A stretch of 64,000 nucleotides of DNA from Streptomyces cavernicola. Lineage in GTDB: Bacteria > Actinomycetota > Actinomycetes > Streptomycetales > Streptomycetaceae. The stretch is from assembly GCF_029968035.1 (NCBI RefSeq), contig NZ_JASCIQ010000001.1, forward strand, positions 348,259 to 412,258, given 5' to 3'. Positions 46,084 through 54,402 of the stretch are shown piece by piece; positions within the stretch are counted from its first letter, which is position 1; each line of letters starts with the position of its first letter. The notes under the pieces are model-generated. The model searched no databases. It saw nothing but the letters and a program-made list of their open reading frames with translations, and had not been told where the DNA came from. The translations under genes and the position numbers were made by a program.

Positions 46084-47468
46084 TCGGGGATACGGGCCGG
46101 GCAGGTGCTGAACGGCTCGTTCACGATGCAGTCGAAGAGCCCGGCCCAGTCGCTGCTGGTGTCCGCGGCACCCGCCTGCACGGTGTCCTCGCAGGACTTG
46201 TCGGTCAGGCCCCAGAGGGAGCCGTCCGGCCAGCCGGCCTGCTGTGTCCGGGCCTGTACGACGTCGAGGCAGGCCTGCGGTGCCTTCAGGCGCTTGAGTT
46301 CCTCCACGAGCTCCAGGTACTTGGCGTCGGTCACCGCCCCGGTCTGCTCGTCGAGCGTCTCTTTGGCCTCGGCCCGCTCCGACTCGGAGGAGTCCGCGCT
46401 CTGGTAGACCTTCAGCGCTGCGGCGTTCTTCTGCAGCGTCTCCTGGACCTTCTTCTTGTCCTCAGGCTTCGTCGGTGCGGTGCCCGGCTTCTCGACGGCC
46501 AGTACGCCGCCGAGGAGCACATCGGCAAACTTGGAGTAGAACGCCTTGACGGCCGCGTCGAGATTCGGGTCCGTGAGGCCCGCGATGACGTCGTTCAGGT
46601 CTTCGAGGACCGCGGCGTAGACGAGCCGCTCCTCGTCGGACAGCTCCGTGTCGAACACCTTTCCAAACGCCTCACTGATGCCGCGCGCGATCTGGTTGAA
46701 CCTGTCCCGGTCCTCCTGCGACAAGGTGTCGTCCTGGCTGAGCCGCAGGGCCTCACCCAGTCCCTGCGCGAGGCTTGCGGCGAGGTCCTTCTCCTGCTGC
46801 GTATCCCCCTCGGCGGCGAGCTTGACCAGCTCGTCCAGCGCCTTCTGGAGCTTCGCCTTCTCCTCGGCGGAGAGATCGGATTCCGCGATCCGGATGTCCA
46901 CCTGCTTCTTGATCTCTTCCGGAGTCAGATTCTGGAATTCCTCCACCTGCACCGGAGGGACGTCCTCGCCCTCGCCGGGCAGCACTCCCTGCACGCCGGT
47001 GTCCTCACCAGTACCCTGCTCACCTTCCTGGGGCGGTGTTCGCTCACCGTCCTGCGGCGGGGTCTGCCCACCTTCCTCGGGCGGCGTCACCTCCCCTTCC
47101 TTCGGCGGGGTCACCTCCCCCTCCTGGGGCGAGGTCACCTCCCCCTCCTGGGGCGACGTCGGCTCACCCTCCTGGGGCGGAGGGGGATCCACCGGGTCCC
47201 CGTCCCCCGGAGGCGTGGGCGGTGTCGGCTCGGCCTCTCCGGCATCCCCTGTCCGGACCTGCGTCGGCGCGGCAGACGCCGCTGTGGCACTCATACCTGC
47301 CGACAGGGTCATGTCCGACGTGGAGGGCATGGGGGTCGCTGTGGCGGTGGTGGCCGGGAGGATGACGCCTCCGGTGATGGCCACGGCAGACGCCACCGCC
47401 GTGGCCAGGCCGGGCCGGCGCTTGCGGCGGGAGTCGTTGCGGGTGCTGTTCGTGGGAGTCACGTTCAC
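46080..47468 (-). CDS. Secreted repeat and coiled-coil protein, unknown function
   Basis: 462 residues. An N-terminal charged run (RRKRR) and hydrophobic stretch up to about residue 44 form a signal peptide. Residues 97-150 are six copies of a 9-residue acidic repeat (PPQEGEVTS type), likely an extended stalk. Residues 170-400 are Glu/Lys/Ala-rich helices, probably coiled coil. The C-terminus has several Cys (ACLDVVQ, KSCEDTV, FDCIVN, FSTCPARIPD). GTG start at 47468 has AGGAG upstream. The stop TAG lies inside the CTAG of the adjacent MITE end, so the gene may have lost sequence or the element inserted at the stop. I do not recognise a family. Confidence 0.7.
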   Translation of the reverse strand: MNVTPTNSTRNDSRRKRRPGLATAVASAVAITGGVILPATTATATPMPSTSDMTLSAGMSATAASAAPTQVRTGDAGEAEPTPPTPPGDGDPVDPPPPQEGEPTSPQEGEVTSPQEGEVTPPKEGEVTPPEEGGQTPPQDGERTPPQEGEQGTGEDTGVQGVLPGEGEDVPPVQVEEFQNLTPEEIKKQVDIRIAESDLSAEEKAKLQKALDELVKLAAEGDTQQEKDLAASLAQGLGEALRLSQDDTLSQEDRDRFNQIARGISEAFGKVFDTELSDEERLVYAAVLEDLNDVIAGLTDPNLDAAVKAFYSKFADVLLGGVLAVEKPGTAPTKPEDKKKVQETLQKNAAALKVYQSADSSESERAEAKETLDEQTGAVTDAKYLELVEELKRLKAPQACLDVVQARTQQAGWPDGSLWGLTDKSCEDTVQAGAADTSSDWAGLFDCIVNEPFSTCPARIPD

Positions 47469-47509
47469 GGCTTCTCCTGTTCTCCTGCGAGTGCGGCGCT
47501 TGCAGGTCT

Positions 47510-47780
47510 GATCTGTGCAGCTTCTTGTCAGTCCGGCTTTGCCGGTCGGGCCCCACAACCAGTAGGCCCGTTTGATCCATTTTTGTCCTGCTCCGAGAGC
47601 TCGTGACTTGACGGCGTCAATGAAGCCGGGGTTCCCGGGCCTGAAGCTGCAGGTCGCGCACCGCTCCGTGAGGACCCGTACTTCACCCGCCGCTGCGCCG
47701 ACGCCGGAGCCGCCCTTCGCGTCGCCCTCCAGGGCGTTGTCGAGGGCGGGCGGCATGGCTGTCGGCATGCCGTCGTGCAC
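47510..47780 (-). pseudogene. Possible remnant of a small CxxC protein gene
   Basis: The frame upstream of the secreted protein contains LTERCATCSFRPGN (near 47630-47672), resembling a cysteine motif of small actinobacterial and phage-related proteins I recall. The rest does not continue like a normal gene, and the frame runs into the next gene's leader. I treat it as a fragment, with low confidence. Confidence 0.25.
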
Positions 47781-47866
47781 ACCACCTCAGCCGCGTCACG
47801 CGGTCCCGGGCCGGGCGGACTTCAAGTGAGGAACGCCGCAGAGCCAGGCAATTCCGGCACTTGAAT

Positions 47867-48199
47867 TCAGTTCCTGCAGAAGATTTCGATGTCCTCCAGC
47901 GCGTTCTCCACCGCGCCGGCCGTAGCGCCCTCACCGCGGAGCTCAGCAACGGCCTCCACGGCCTCTTGGGACACCTCTCCGTGGAGGCGCGCAAGATGCC
48001 CGAGGCTGACTGCGGACGAGCATCGCACGCCAGGATCGTCATGCCAGGACAGTTGGATGATCCACTGCTCCGTCCACTGCCGGTTCTCACCGCTAAGGGA
48101 TGAAGCAATGAGCGCCCTACTCACTTCCTCTGGTCGCCCATACCGGAAAACATTCTCCGCCGCAGAGGGCGTGACCACCCCGGGGGATTCGTACTGCAC
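47867..48199 (-). CDS. HEAT-repeat protein, immunity-like
   Basis: About 110 residues from a GTG with GGAAGG upstream (ATG at 48241 is an alternative). The sequence WTEQWIIQLSWHDDPGVRCS followed by SAVSLGHLARLHGEVS is a HEAT-type repeat, and the ending AVENALEDIEIFCRN is typical of small HEAT proteins found as immunity proteins beside polymorphic toxins (recalled). No toxin gene is seen next to it. Base composition is clearly lower in GC than the surrounding chromosome, which suggests transfer. Confidence 0.6.
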   Translation of the reverse strand: MQYESPGVVTPSAAENVFRYGRPEEVSRALIASSLSGENRQWTEQWIIQLSWHDDPGVRCSSAVSLGHLARLHGEVSQEAVEAVAELRGEGATAGAVENALEDIEIFCRN

Positions 48200-48272
48200 G
48201 CCGCCAGTTCCCTTCCTTTTTCGGCACGGCTCGCGCGACACTTCTCAAAGAGGAAGAACTCCACCCTTTCCG

Positions 48273-48480
48273 TTACTCATGCCGAACCTTCAGTCGCGCC
48301 AGGGCATCGTCGTAGGCGTCAGCGTCGCGGGGGGGAGAGACACTTCATCTGCTCGAAGAATTCACGGCCGCTCTCCCTGAGTTTCCCGAGGAATAGCCTC
48401 TTGGCCGACCAATTCATCGAGATGATGACACTCCCGCCTCCGACCCGCTCCACGACCGGCTCGCCTGTGAAAGCTCCCAC
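48273..48480 (-). pseudogene. Small gene broken by a frameshift in a C7 tract
   Basis: From a GTG at 48480 the minus strand encodes a natural-looking peptide containing AFTGEPVVERVGGG, SVIISMNWSAKRLFLGK and REFFEQMKCLSP. It stops at 48319 after a run of seven C (48329-48335). Dropping one C gives a plausible ending RDADAYDDALARLKVRHE with a stop at 48273. A real frameshift or a sequencing error are both possible. Family unknown. Confidence 0.4.
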
Positions 48481-48509
48481 CGGCGACCGAGAATCCAAAC
48501 CCGTCCGAC

Positions 48510-48959
48510 TTAACGCGCCTTCCGGTGGATCTCAAACGTAAACGGATCCCCGCACATGATGGTGAACTCGTAGGACCTGAACCCCAGTCGAACCCCGACT
48601 GCTTCACCAGCCGGATCCCTGCGGATTTCCTCCTCCAGGATGGGGCCGAGTTCCCCGGCTCCGCCCAATTCGGGAATGTCTTCCCGGCGCCAGCTTTCAG
48701 GAGGGTGGCACCAACCAGGGAGAACACCCCATACTCCCGACTCAACCCTGAGAGTCCAGTCCGTCCCGCAGGTGATGACGACGGAATCCCGCTCCCCCAC
48801 TCTGAGCTCAATCGCCTCCGCTTCCCCCTCCGAGGAGGGAGCGTAGACAATCGCTCGCACATCGGTAACGTCCACAGTCCCTCGCTCACCAACTCGGACC
48901 GCCTGCAGCCGCCCCCTTCCACCGTCTCTGCGAACGTCGAGCAGCGCACGCACCACCAC
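48510..48959 (-). CDS. Hypothetical protein, lower-GC region
   Basis: Up to 149 residues from a GTG (three consecutive GTG codons make the start uncertain). The C-terminal half contains VLPGWCHPPESWRREDIPEL and GVRLGFRSYEFTIMCGDPFTF, which look like real protein rather than shadow sequence. No signal peptide or known motif is visible. It lies in a same-strand row of small genes with the HEAT protein. Possibly an immunity or accessory protein; function unknown. Confidence 0.5.
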   Translation of the reverse strand: MVVRALLDVRRDGGRGRLQAVRVGERGTVDVTDVRAIVYAPSSEGEAEAIELRVGERDSVVITCGTDWTLRVESGVWGVLPGWCHPPESWRREDIPELGGAGELGPILEEEIRRDPAGEAVGVRLGFRSYEFTIMCGDPFTFEIHRKAR

Positions 48960-48969
48960 CGCCGACGTG

Positions 48970-49175
48970 TCACTTCTCCGAGTTATCGGATCGACAGCCG
49001 TAGTTGAGCGTCAACCTGCCTGCATACTCGTCGGGAACAGTCCGCCCCCGAAAAGCCATCGAGAGGTACGAATCCAGCGCTTCCGGCGCCTCCAGGAACG
49101 GCCCGAACCGATCGCGCCACTCAGCACGACCAGCTGTGCTGGGAAATCCGCTGAACCCTGGCGACGACTTCCGTT
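48970..49175 (-). pseudogene. Truncated or frameshifted gene fragment
   Basis: Minus-strand sequence encodes AEWRDRFGPFLEAPEALDSY and LSMAFRGRTVPDEYAGRLTL up to a stop at 48970-48972, 10 bases before the next start. Directly upstream the frame is closed, while another frame gives LTEVVARVQRISQHSWS, so a frameshift near 49120 is likely. No start codon with a ribosome site is present, so the 5' part seems lost. Confidence 0.4.
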
Positions 49176-49215
49176 AGGACCTCTTAGCCCCCCCCTTTCA
49201 CTCAGCGGACGCCGA

Positions 49216-49244
49216 TTGACCCGGACCGTCCCCCGTGCTGTACT
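49216..49244 (+). promoter_or_regulatory. Promoter of the sulfur operon leader
   Basis: TTGACC (49216-49221) and TGTACT (49239-49244) are 17 bp apart. Transcription would begin about 49251-49252, at the ATG of the leader peptide, so the message is probably leaderless. Confidence 0.5.
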
Positions 49245-49251
49245 CCGCCTT

Positions 49252-49335
49252 ATGACCGACACCAGCCGACGCCTTTGGCGGAGGGTCCACATGGACCTCG
49301 TCCGCTACGTGGGCTGCGTCTGTCACGCCTCCTGA
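49252..49335 (+). CDS. Cysteine-containing leader peptide
   Basis: A 27-residue frame beginning MTDTSRRLWRRVHMDLVRYV and ending GCVCHAS. Short peptides of the form RRVHxDLxR followed by Cys residues are annotated in Streptomyces as putative leader peptides ahead of sulfur-metabolism genes, and Cys-codon leaders act as attenuators in mycobacteria (recalled). No ribosome site precedes the ATG and the promoter points to leaderless translation. It lies 83 bp before the cysteine dioxygenase-like gene, so Cys-tRNA shortage stalling here could control the operon. Confidence 0.7.
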   Translation: MTDTSRRLWRRVHMDLVRYVGCVCHAS

Positions 49336-49418
49336 CCTCGCCCTTCCTCCACGCGCGCCCAGCCCCGCGGACCAGCGGCGCACCCGCGCGCTCCCCGCGA
49401 CTCCTCAGGACGGCATAC

Positions 49419-49994
49419 GTGTCTTCGACGACCACTCCTGCCCCGGCGACGAAACCCGGCGCGCACCCCGCACCCGCCGACGAGGCCCCCACATCCGCGA
49501 CCGCCCCCACACACGCCCAGCTCCTGGACTTCGTGCGCCGCACCGCAGCCGACGCCGAGTTGGTCGCCTCGCTTCCCCTCGCCCCCGAGGGCCGCACCTG
49601 GGTACGGCTCGAAGGCCCGGGTGGCAGTGAGGCCTGGCTGATCGGCTGGCCGCCCGGCACCGGCACCGGCTGGCACGACCACGCCGATTCGGTCGGCGCG
49701 TTCACCACGGCCCAGGGCGAGTTGACGGAGAACTCGCTCGCCGTCCGGCTCCCCAGCGAGGGTTGGAAGACCCTCGAACTCGCCGCCGGCGTCGACCGCC
49801 ACCGCGCCCTGCCCGCCGGCCGCGGCCGTGCCTTCGGCACCCACCATGTGCACGAGGTCCTCAACGAGTCGACCACCGAGCACGCCGTCTCCGTACACGC
49901 CTACTACCCCCCTCTCCCCTTGATCCGTCGCTTCAGCCGCACCGGTGCCGTGCTCAGGCTGGAGCAGGTCGAACAGCCGGAGGACTGGCAGTGA
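49419..49994 (+). CDS. Cysteine dioxygenase-type cupin
   Basis: 191 residues. The cupin metal motif appears as GTGTGWHDHADSVGAF with E in QGELTE, and the second His in HHVHEVLNESTTEHAVSVHA. This is the pattern of bacterial cysteine dioxygenases, which oxidise cysteine to cysteine sulfinate. The GTG at 49419 has AGGA upstream; the longer frame covers the leader region in another role. The stop overlaps the GTG of the rhodanese gene, so the two are translationally coupled. Confidence 0.85.
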   Translation: MSSTTTPAPATKPGAHPAPADEAPTSATAPTHAQLLDFVRRTAADAELVASLPLAPEGRTWVRLEGPGGSEAWLIGWPPGTGTGWHDHADSVGAFTTAQGELTENSLAVRLPSEGWKTLELAAGVDRHRALPAGRGRAFGTHHVHEVLNESTTEHAVSVHAYYPPLPLIRRFSRTGAVLRLEQVEQPEDWQ

Positions 49995-50437
49995 CCCACT
50001 CCGTTTCCGCCCTGCCCTATGAGCCGAGCCGACCCCAACCCCTGTCCATCGACGCCCACTTGGAGCATGTCCGCGAGGGCCTCGACCGCATCGGACCGCA
50101 TGAGGCGCACGCCGCCGCCGAGGCCGGCGAGGCCCTGCTCGTGGACATCCGGTACGCCGAGCTCCGCGAGCGCGACGGCCTGATCCCGGGCGCTCTGGTC
50201 GTGGAACGCAACGAGCTGGAGTGGCGTCTCGACCCGCAGGGCAGCCACCGCCTACCGGAAGCGACCGGCCACGATGTGCACGTCGTGGTGGTCTGCAACG
50301 AGGGCTACGCGTCCAGCCTCGGCGCGGCCTCACTCCAGCAGTTGGGGCTGTACCGCGCCACGGACCTGACCGGAGGCTTCCAGGCCTGGCGCGCGGCAGG
50401 TCTGCCGGTCACCGCCCCGCCCGCCGAGCCGACCTGA
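49991..50437 (+). CDS. Rhodanese-like sulfurtransferase
   Basis: 148 residues, single rhodanese domain with ALLVDIRYAELRERDGLIPG, GALVVERNELEWRL and the active-site loop VVVCNEGYASSLGA (catalytic Cys in CNEGYAS). The GTG overlaps the stop of the cysteine dioxygenase-like gene. It would handle sulfane sulfur together with that enzyme. Confidence 0.88.
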   Translation: MTHSVSALPYEPSRPQPLSIDAHLEHVREGLDRIGPHEAHAAAEAGEALLVDIRYAELRERDGLIPGALVVERNELEWRLDPQGSHRLPEATGHDVHVVVVCNEGYASSLGAASLQQLGLYRATDLTGGFQAWRAAGLPVTAPPAEPT

Positions 50438-50550
50438 CCCCCGGCCCGCTTTCCTCCCCTACTTCCCCCACGTCCCCGTTGCCGTCAACTCGGCGCCCCG
50501 GCAAGCTCGTTCGGCACGCGTCCGGTCCGGTCACCCCCATCGGGTCCGGC

Positions 50551-51480
50551 TCAGAACCCCCCGTACTCCAAGTCGTCCGTCTCTTCCCCCTCTTGTTCCA
50601 GTGCCTGGCGCACGACCCTCAGGGCCATGCCCTCCGGGTAACCCTTACGGGCGAGCATGCCCGCGAGGCGGCGCAGGCGCTTGTCCCGGTCGAGTCCTCT
50701 GGTCGAGCGCAGTTTGCGGGCGACCAGTTCGCGCGCTGTGGCTTCCTCCTGCTCGGAGTCGAGCTGCTCCATGGCCTCGTCGATCGCCGTGGAGTCGACT
50801 CCCTTGGTGCGCAGCTCCCGGGCGAGTGCGCGGCGGGCGAGGCCTCGGCTGTGGTGCCGGGACTCCACCCAGGCTCCGGCGAAGGCCGAGTCGTCGATGA
50901 GACCGACTTCCTCGAACCGGGAGAGGACTTCCTCCGCCACCTCTTCGGGGATCTCGCGTTTGCTCAGTGCGTCGGCGAGCTGCTTGCGCGTGCGCGGGGT
51001 TCCGGTGAGCAGGCGCAGGCAGATGTTCCGCGCCCGCTCCTCCGGTGGCAGGTCCCGCTCTCGCTTACGCGATTCCCCCTTCCCGGCCCTCGACGGGTCG
51101 GGGGAATCGCCGTCCTGTTCCTCGACGTGGCTGCCGCCTCGGGGCGTGCGGTCGCCGAAGCCACCGCCGCGCCCCTCGCCGAATGCTCTGCCGCCACCTT
51201 CGTCGCCTTCACGGCCCCTGCCCGCACGCCGGCCACGGGTGCCGGAACGACCTCCGCGGCTACCCCGGCCTCCCCCGCCGCTCAGGCCGCCTCGGCCCGC
51301 GCGGCCGCCGGGGCGGCCGGATTCCTCGCCGGTGCCGAACTCCTCGGAGCGACCCAACTGCTCGTCGCCGCCGAAGAGTTCGCCGTCACCACCGTCGCCG
51401 AAGGCGTTCCCCTCGAAGGGCTGCCCGCCCGCGCCCTGACCGTCGAAGGCTTCCTCCGGCCAGTCCGTTCGCCGTACCAC
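50551..51480 (-). CDS. recX: Regulatory protein RecX with long Gly/Arg-rich N-terminus
   Basis: 309 residues. The C-terminal 165 residues are the normal RecX three-helix repeats (RNICLRLLTGTPRTRKQL, GLIDDSAFAGAWVESRHHSR, LARKGYPEGMALRVV) that bind and modulate RecA. About 135 N-terminal residues after MVRRTDWPEE are Gly/Arg/Glu-rich low complexity, much longer than I recall for S. coelicolor RecX. The start is GTG at 51480, 3 bp after the recA stop, so the genes are co-transcribed. Confidence 0.9.
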   Translation of the reverse strand: MVRRTDWPEEAFDGQGAGGQPFEGNAFGDGGDGELFGGDEQLGRSEEFGTGEESGRPGGRAGRGGLSGGGGRGSRGGRSGTRGRRAGRGREGDEGGGRAFGEGRGGGFGDRTPRGGSHVEEQDGDSPDPSRAGKGESRKRERDLPPEERARNICLRLLTGTPRTRKQLADALSKREIPEEVAEEVLSRFEEVGLIDDSAFAGAWVESRHHSRGLARRALARELRTKGVDSTAIDEAMEQLDSEQEEATARELVARKLRSTRGLDRDKRLRRLAGMLARKGYPEGMALRVVRQALEQEGEETDDLEYGGF

Positions 51481-51483
51481 GGG

Positions 51484-52623
51484 TTAGCTCTTGGCCGTGG
51501 CGGCCTTGGTCGACTTGGCCTTGGCAGCCGGTGCGGGCACCGACTTGGCCGCGTCCTTCGGGTCCTTGGCGTCCTTGGCCGCCGCATCCACGGTCGCCGC
51601 GTCCGCGCCGGACTCGCCGTCCGTCGGCTTCACGCCGACGCCCAGCTTCTCCTTGATCTTCTTCTCGATCTCGTTGGCGAGGTCGGGGTTGTCCTTCAGG
51701 AAGTTACGGGCGTTCTCTTTGCCCTGGCCGAGCTGGTCGCCCTCGTACGTGTACCAGGCGCCGGCCTTGCGGACGAAGCCGTGCTCCACGCCCATGTCGA
51801 TCAGGCCGCCTTCGCGGCTGATGCCCTGGCCGTAGAGGATGTCGAACTCGGCCTGCTTGAAGGGCGGCGCCACCTTGTTCTTCACGACCTTGCAGCGGGT
51901 GCGGTTGCCGACCGCGTCCGTGCCGTCCTTGAGGGTCTCGATGCGGCGGATGTCGATACGCACCGAGGCGTAGAACTTGAGGGCGCGGCCACCCGTCGTG
52001 GTCTCCGGCGAGCCGAACATCACGCCGATCTTCTCGCGGAGCTGGTTGATGAAGATCGCGGTGGTCTTGGACTGGTTCAGGGCGCTGGTGATCTTCCGCA
52101 GCGCCTGGCTCATCAGGCGAGCCTGCAGACCCACGTGCGAGTCGCCCATCTCGCCCTCGATCTCCGCGCGCGGGACCAGGGCCGCCACGGAGTCGATGAC
52201 GATCAGGTCGAGCGCGCCCGAGCGGACCAGCATGTCCGTGATCTCGAGGGCCTGCTCACCGTTGTCCGGCTGGGACAGGATGAGGTTGTCGATGTCGACG
52301 CCGAGCTTCTTCGCGTACTCGGGGTCGAGGGCGTGCTCGGCGTCCACGAACGCCACCTGGCCGCCGGCCTTCTGCGCGTTGGCCACGGCGTGCAGCGTCA
52401 GCGTCGTCTTACCGGAGGACTCCGGTCCGTACACCTCCACCACACGGCCGCGCGGGAGTCCGCCGACGCCGAGGGCCACGTCGAGGGCGGTCGATCCGGT
52501 GGGGATGACCTCGATGGGTTCGTTCGGCCGCTCGCCCATGCGCATCACGGCGCCCTTGCCGAATTGCCGTTCAATCTGTGCGAGCGCGGCGTCGAGCGCC
52601 TTCTCGCGGTCAGTGCCTGCCAT
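51484..52623 (-). CDS. recA: Recombinase RecA
   Basis: 379 residues. Walker [10 protein letters not shown] (66-74), DNA-binding and monomer-contact regions are all standard, and the C-terminus ends in a Lys/Ala/Ser-rich tail usual for Streptomyces. The ATG at 52623 follows GGTGG; the longer open frame to 52773 is not coding. Expression is probably governed by the promoter at 52667-52689 and the LexA-like box at 52776-52787. Confidence 0.97.
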   Translation of the reverse strand: MAGTDREKALDAALAQIERQFGKGAVMRMGERPNEPIEVIPTGSTALDVALGVGGLPRGRVVEVYGPESSGKTTLTLHAVANAQKAGGQVAFVDAEHALDPEYAKKLGVDIDNLILSQPDNGEQALEITDMLVRSGALDLIVIDSVAALVPRAEIEGEMGDSHVGLQARLMSQALRKITSALNQSKTTAIFINQLREKIGVMFGSPETTTGGRALKFYASVRIDIRRIETLKDGTDAVGNRTRCKVVKNKVAPPFKQAEFDILYGQGISREGGLIDMGVEHGFVRKAGAWYTYEGDQLGQGKENARNFLKDNPDLANEIEKKIKEKLGVGVKPTDGESGADAATVDAAAKDAKDPKDAAKSVPAPAAKAKSTKAATAKS

Positions 52624-52666
52624 GGGTTCCACCCGATTTGCTTGAGTCGATCGCTTCACGTCCAAG

Positions 52667-52689
52667 ACGCTATCCCCTGCCACTGACAA
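52667..52689 (-). promoter_or_regulatory. recA promoter, RecA-NDp (PafBC-type) motif
   Basis: On the minus strand TTGTCAGTG, eight bases, then TAGCGT match the RecA-NDp consensus TTGTCRGTG-N8-TANNNT known from mycobacterial LexA-independent DNA-damage promoters. Transcription would start about 37 bases before the recA ATG. Confidence 0.8.
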
Positions 52690-52775
52690 TGCGCCTCGAC
52701 GTCGGCTCCGGCCTGTGGATAACTCCCCGGAACCCCCGGAATTCCGGGGCTGGAGCGTTGCCGGAGATTCCATAA

Positions 52776-52787
52776 GAATGGATGTTC
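52776..52787. promoter_or_regulatory. LexA (SOS) box upstream of recA
   Basis: GAACATCCATTC on the minus strand is one base off the palindrome GAAC-N4-GTTC used by LexA in Gram-positive bacteria. It lies about 150 bases upstream of recA and on the other side faces the LysE gene. Confidence 0.6.
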
Positions 52788-52900
52788 GATTTACGTGTCA
52801 AGCGCACCACGCGGCACTCGAGCCCCTCGCGAGCGCGCCGGTCCCGGGCGGCGACTGCCCCCGAATACGACGACTTGGACCCTGCTGGGACACTGAGCGC

Positions 52901-53515
52901 ATGTTTGTCCAGCTCCTCGCGGCCACGGGTGTGCTCGCCGTCCTGACCATGGTTCCCGGACCCGACATGGCGGTCGTGACGAAGCGGGCCCTCGCGTCCG
53001 GCTGGCGGGACGGTCTGCGCACGGTCGGGGGCATCGCGGCCGGGCTGCTCGTCTGGGGCGCGCTGACCGTGGTCGGCCTGGCCGCCGTCCTGGCGGCGTC
53101 CACCACGGCCTACACGGTCGTCAAGCTCGTCGGCGCCGTCTACCTCGGTTTCCTGGGCGTCCAGGCGCTGCTGCAGGCGCGGCGCAGCCGTTCGACGCCT
53201 TCGGAGGCGAGCGCCCCGGCCGGCAACCCGTGGCGTACGGGACTGGTCAGCAACGTTTTCAACCCGAAGATCGCGGTCTTCTACACCGGCCTGCTGCCCA
53301 CGCTCGCGCCGACGGGCTTGGCGCCGCACTTCGGGATGACCCTCCTGGTACTCGTCCACGCGGCCCTCACCCTGGTCTGGCTCGGCGGCTACGTCCTCGT
53401 ACTGGCCAAGGCGCGCGCCTTCTTCGAGAGGCCCGCCGTGCGCCGCGCCATGGACCGCGTCACGGGTGTCGTCCTGATCGGTTTCGGAGTCAAGGTCGCG
53501 ACCTCCCAGCCCTGA
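52901..53515 (+). CDS. LysE/RhtB-family amino acid exporter
   Basis: 204 residues with five to six membrane segments. The family start FVQLLAATGVLAVLTMVPGP and DMAVVTKRALASGWRDGL are typical, as is NVFNPKIAVFYTGLLP. The ATG at 52901 gives the normal length; longer frames pass through the recA promoter. The substrate is unknown. It is transcribed away from recA. Confidence 0.87.
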   Translation: MFVQLLAATGVLAVLTMVPGPDMAVVTKRALASGWRDGLRTVGGIAAGLLVWGALTVVGLAAVLAASTTAYTVVKLVGAVYLGFLGVQALLQARRSRSTPSEASAPAGNPWRTGLVSNVFNPKIAVFYTGLLPTLAPTGLAPHFGMTLLVLVHAALTLVWLGGYVLVLAKARAFFERPAVRRAMDRVTGVVLIGFGVKVATSQP

Positions 53516-53547
53516 ACGTTTTTCCCCCGAAGGCAAGGCGGCGGCGT

Positions 53548-54402
53548 ATGACGCTCCTGATCGTCGGCGGCAGTGGGCTCCTCGGCGCCGAGCTGGTCCG
53601 CCAGGCCACTGCGGCCGGACGCCCGACCGCAGCGACGTTCATGTCCGGGCCGGCCCCAGCCGACCGGACGGACCTCAGGTGGTACGCGCTCGACCTGCGG
53701 GTCGCCGAGCAGATCGACGCGGTCGTCGCCGAGGCGAGGCCGCGTGTGATCGTCAACGCGACGAGTGGCAAGGCCGATTGGGCGGTCACGGCCGATGGTC
53801 CGGTCCGTCTGGCGGTGGCTGCGGCACGGCACGGCTGTCGCCTGGTGCATGTGTCGAGCGACGCGGTCTTCTCCGGTGCCCGCGTGCATTACGACGAGAC
53901 CTGCCTCCCCGATCCGGTCACCCCTTATGGCGCGGCCAAGGCTGCGGCCGAGACGGGCGTGCGTCTCCTGTCCCCGAAGTCGGTGGTCGCCCGCACCTCC
54001 CTGATCGTCGACGGTTCCAGCCGCCCTTCGGCTCGCCCCAGCTCCTCCCCTCACGTACGTGTGGTGCACGACCTCGCGACCGGAGTGCGGGACGGCGTTC
54101 TGTTCACCGACGACGTCCGCTGCCCGGTGCACGTGTCCGATCTGGCCGCCGCCCTCCTTGAGCTCGCGCACTCCGACGCGCGGGGCGTGCACCACCTCGC
54201 GGGCGCGGACGCTGTGAGCCGTTACGAGCTCGGCCTCCTCGTCGCCCGCCGCGACGGGCTCGACTCCTCCCGCCTGGTCGCGGGCCTGCGCGCCGATTCC
54301 CCGCTGCCGGGCGCGCTCGATGTGCGTCTCGACTGCCGTACGACCCGGCGCGGGCTGCGCACCACGCTGCGCGGTGCCCGTACGTTTCTCGCCGCGCCCT
54401 GA
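53548..54402 (+). CDS. RmlD-like NAD(P)-dependent sugar-nucleotide reductase family protein
   Basis: 284 residues. Rossmann motif LLIVGGSGLLGAELVRQA at the N-terminus, a Ser-containing strand RLVHVSSDAVFSG and the YxxxK motif in PVTPYGAAKAAAE mark the RmlD/extended SDR family. In dTDP-rhamnose synthesis RmlD reduces the 4-keto sugar; with no other rml genes here the substrate is open. ATG start 32 bp after the LysE gene, so probably the same operon. Confidence 0.82.
   Translation: MTLLIVGGSGLLGAELVRQATAAGRPTAATFMSGPAPADRTDLRWYALDLRVAEQIDAVVAEARPRVIVNATSGKADWAVTADGPVRLAVAAARHGCRLVHVSSDAVFSGARVHYDETCLPDPVTPYGAAKAAAETGVRLLSPKSVVARTSLIVDGSSRPSARPSSSPHVRVVHDLATGVRDGVLFTDDVRCPVHVSDLAAALLELAHSDARGVHHLAGADAVSRYELGLLVARRDGLDSSRLVAGLRADSPLPGALDVRLDCRTTRRGLRTTLRGARTFLAAP

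Noticed and set aside
45780..47606. 608-codon plus-strand frame across the MITE and the secreted protein
   Set aside because: Opposite strand of the repeat protein; crosses an insertion element and has no coherent domain.
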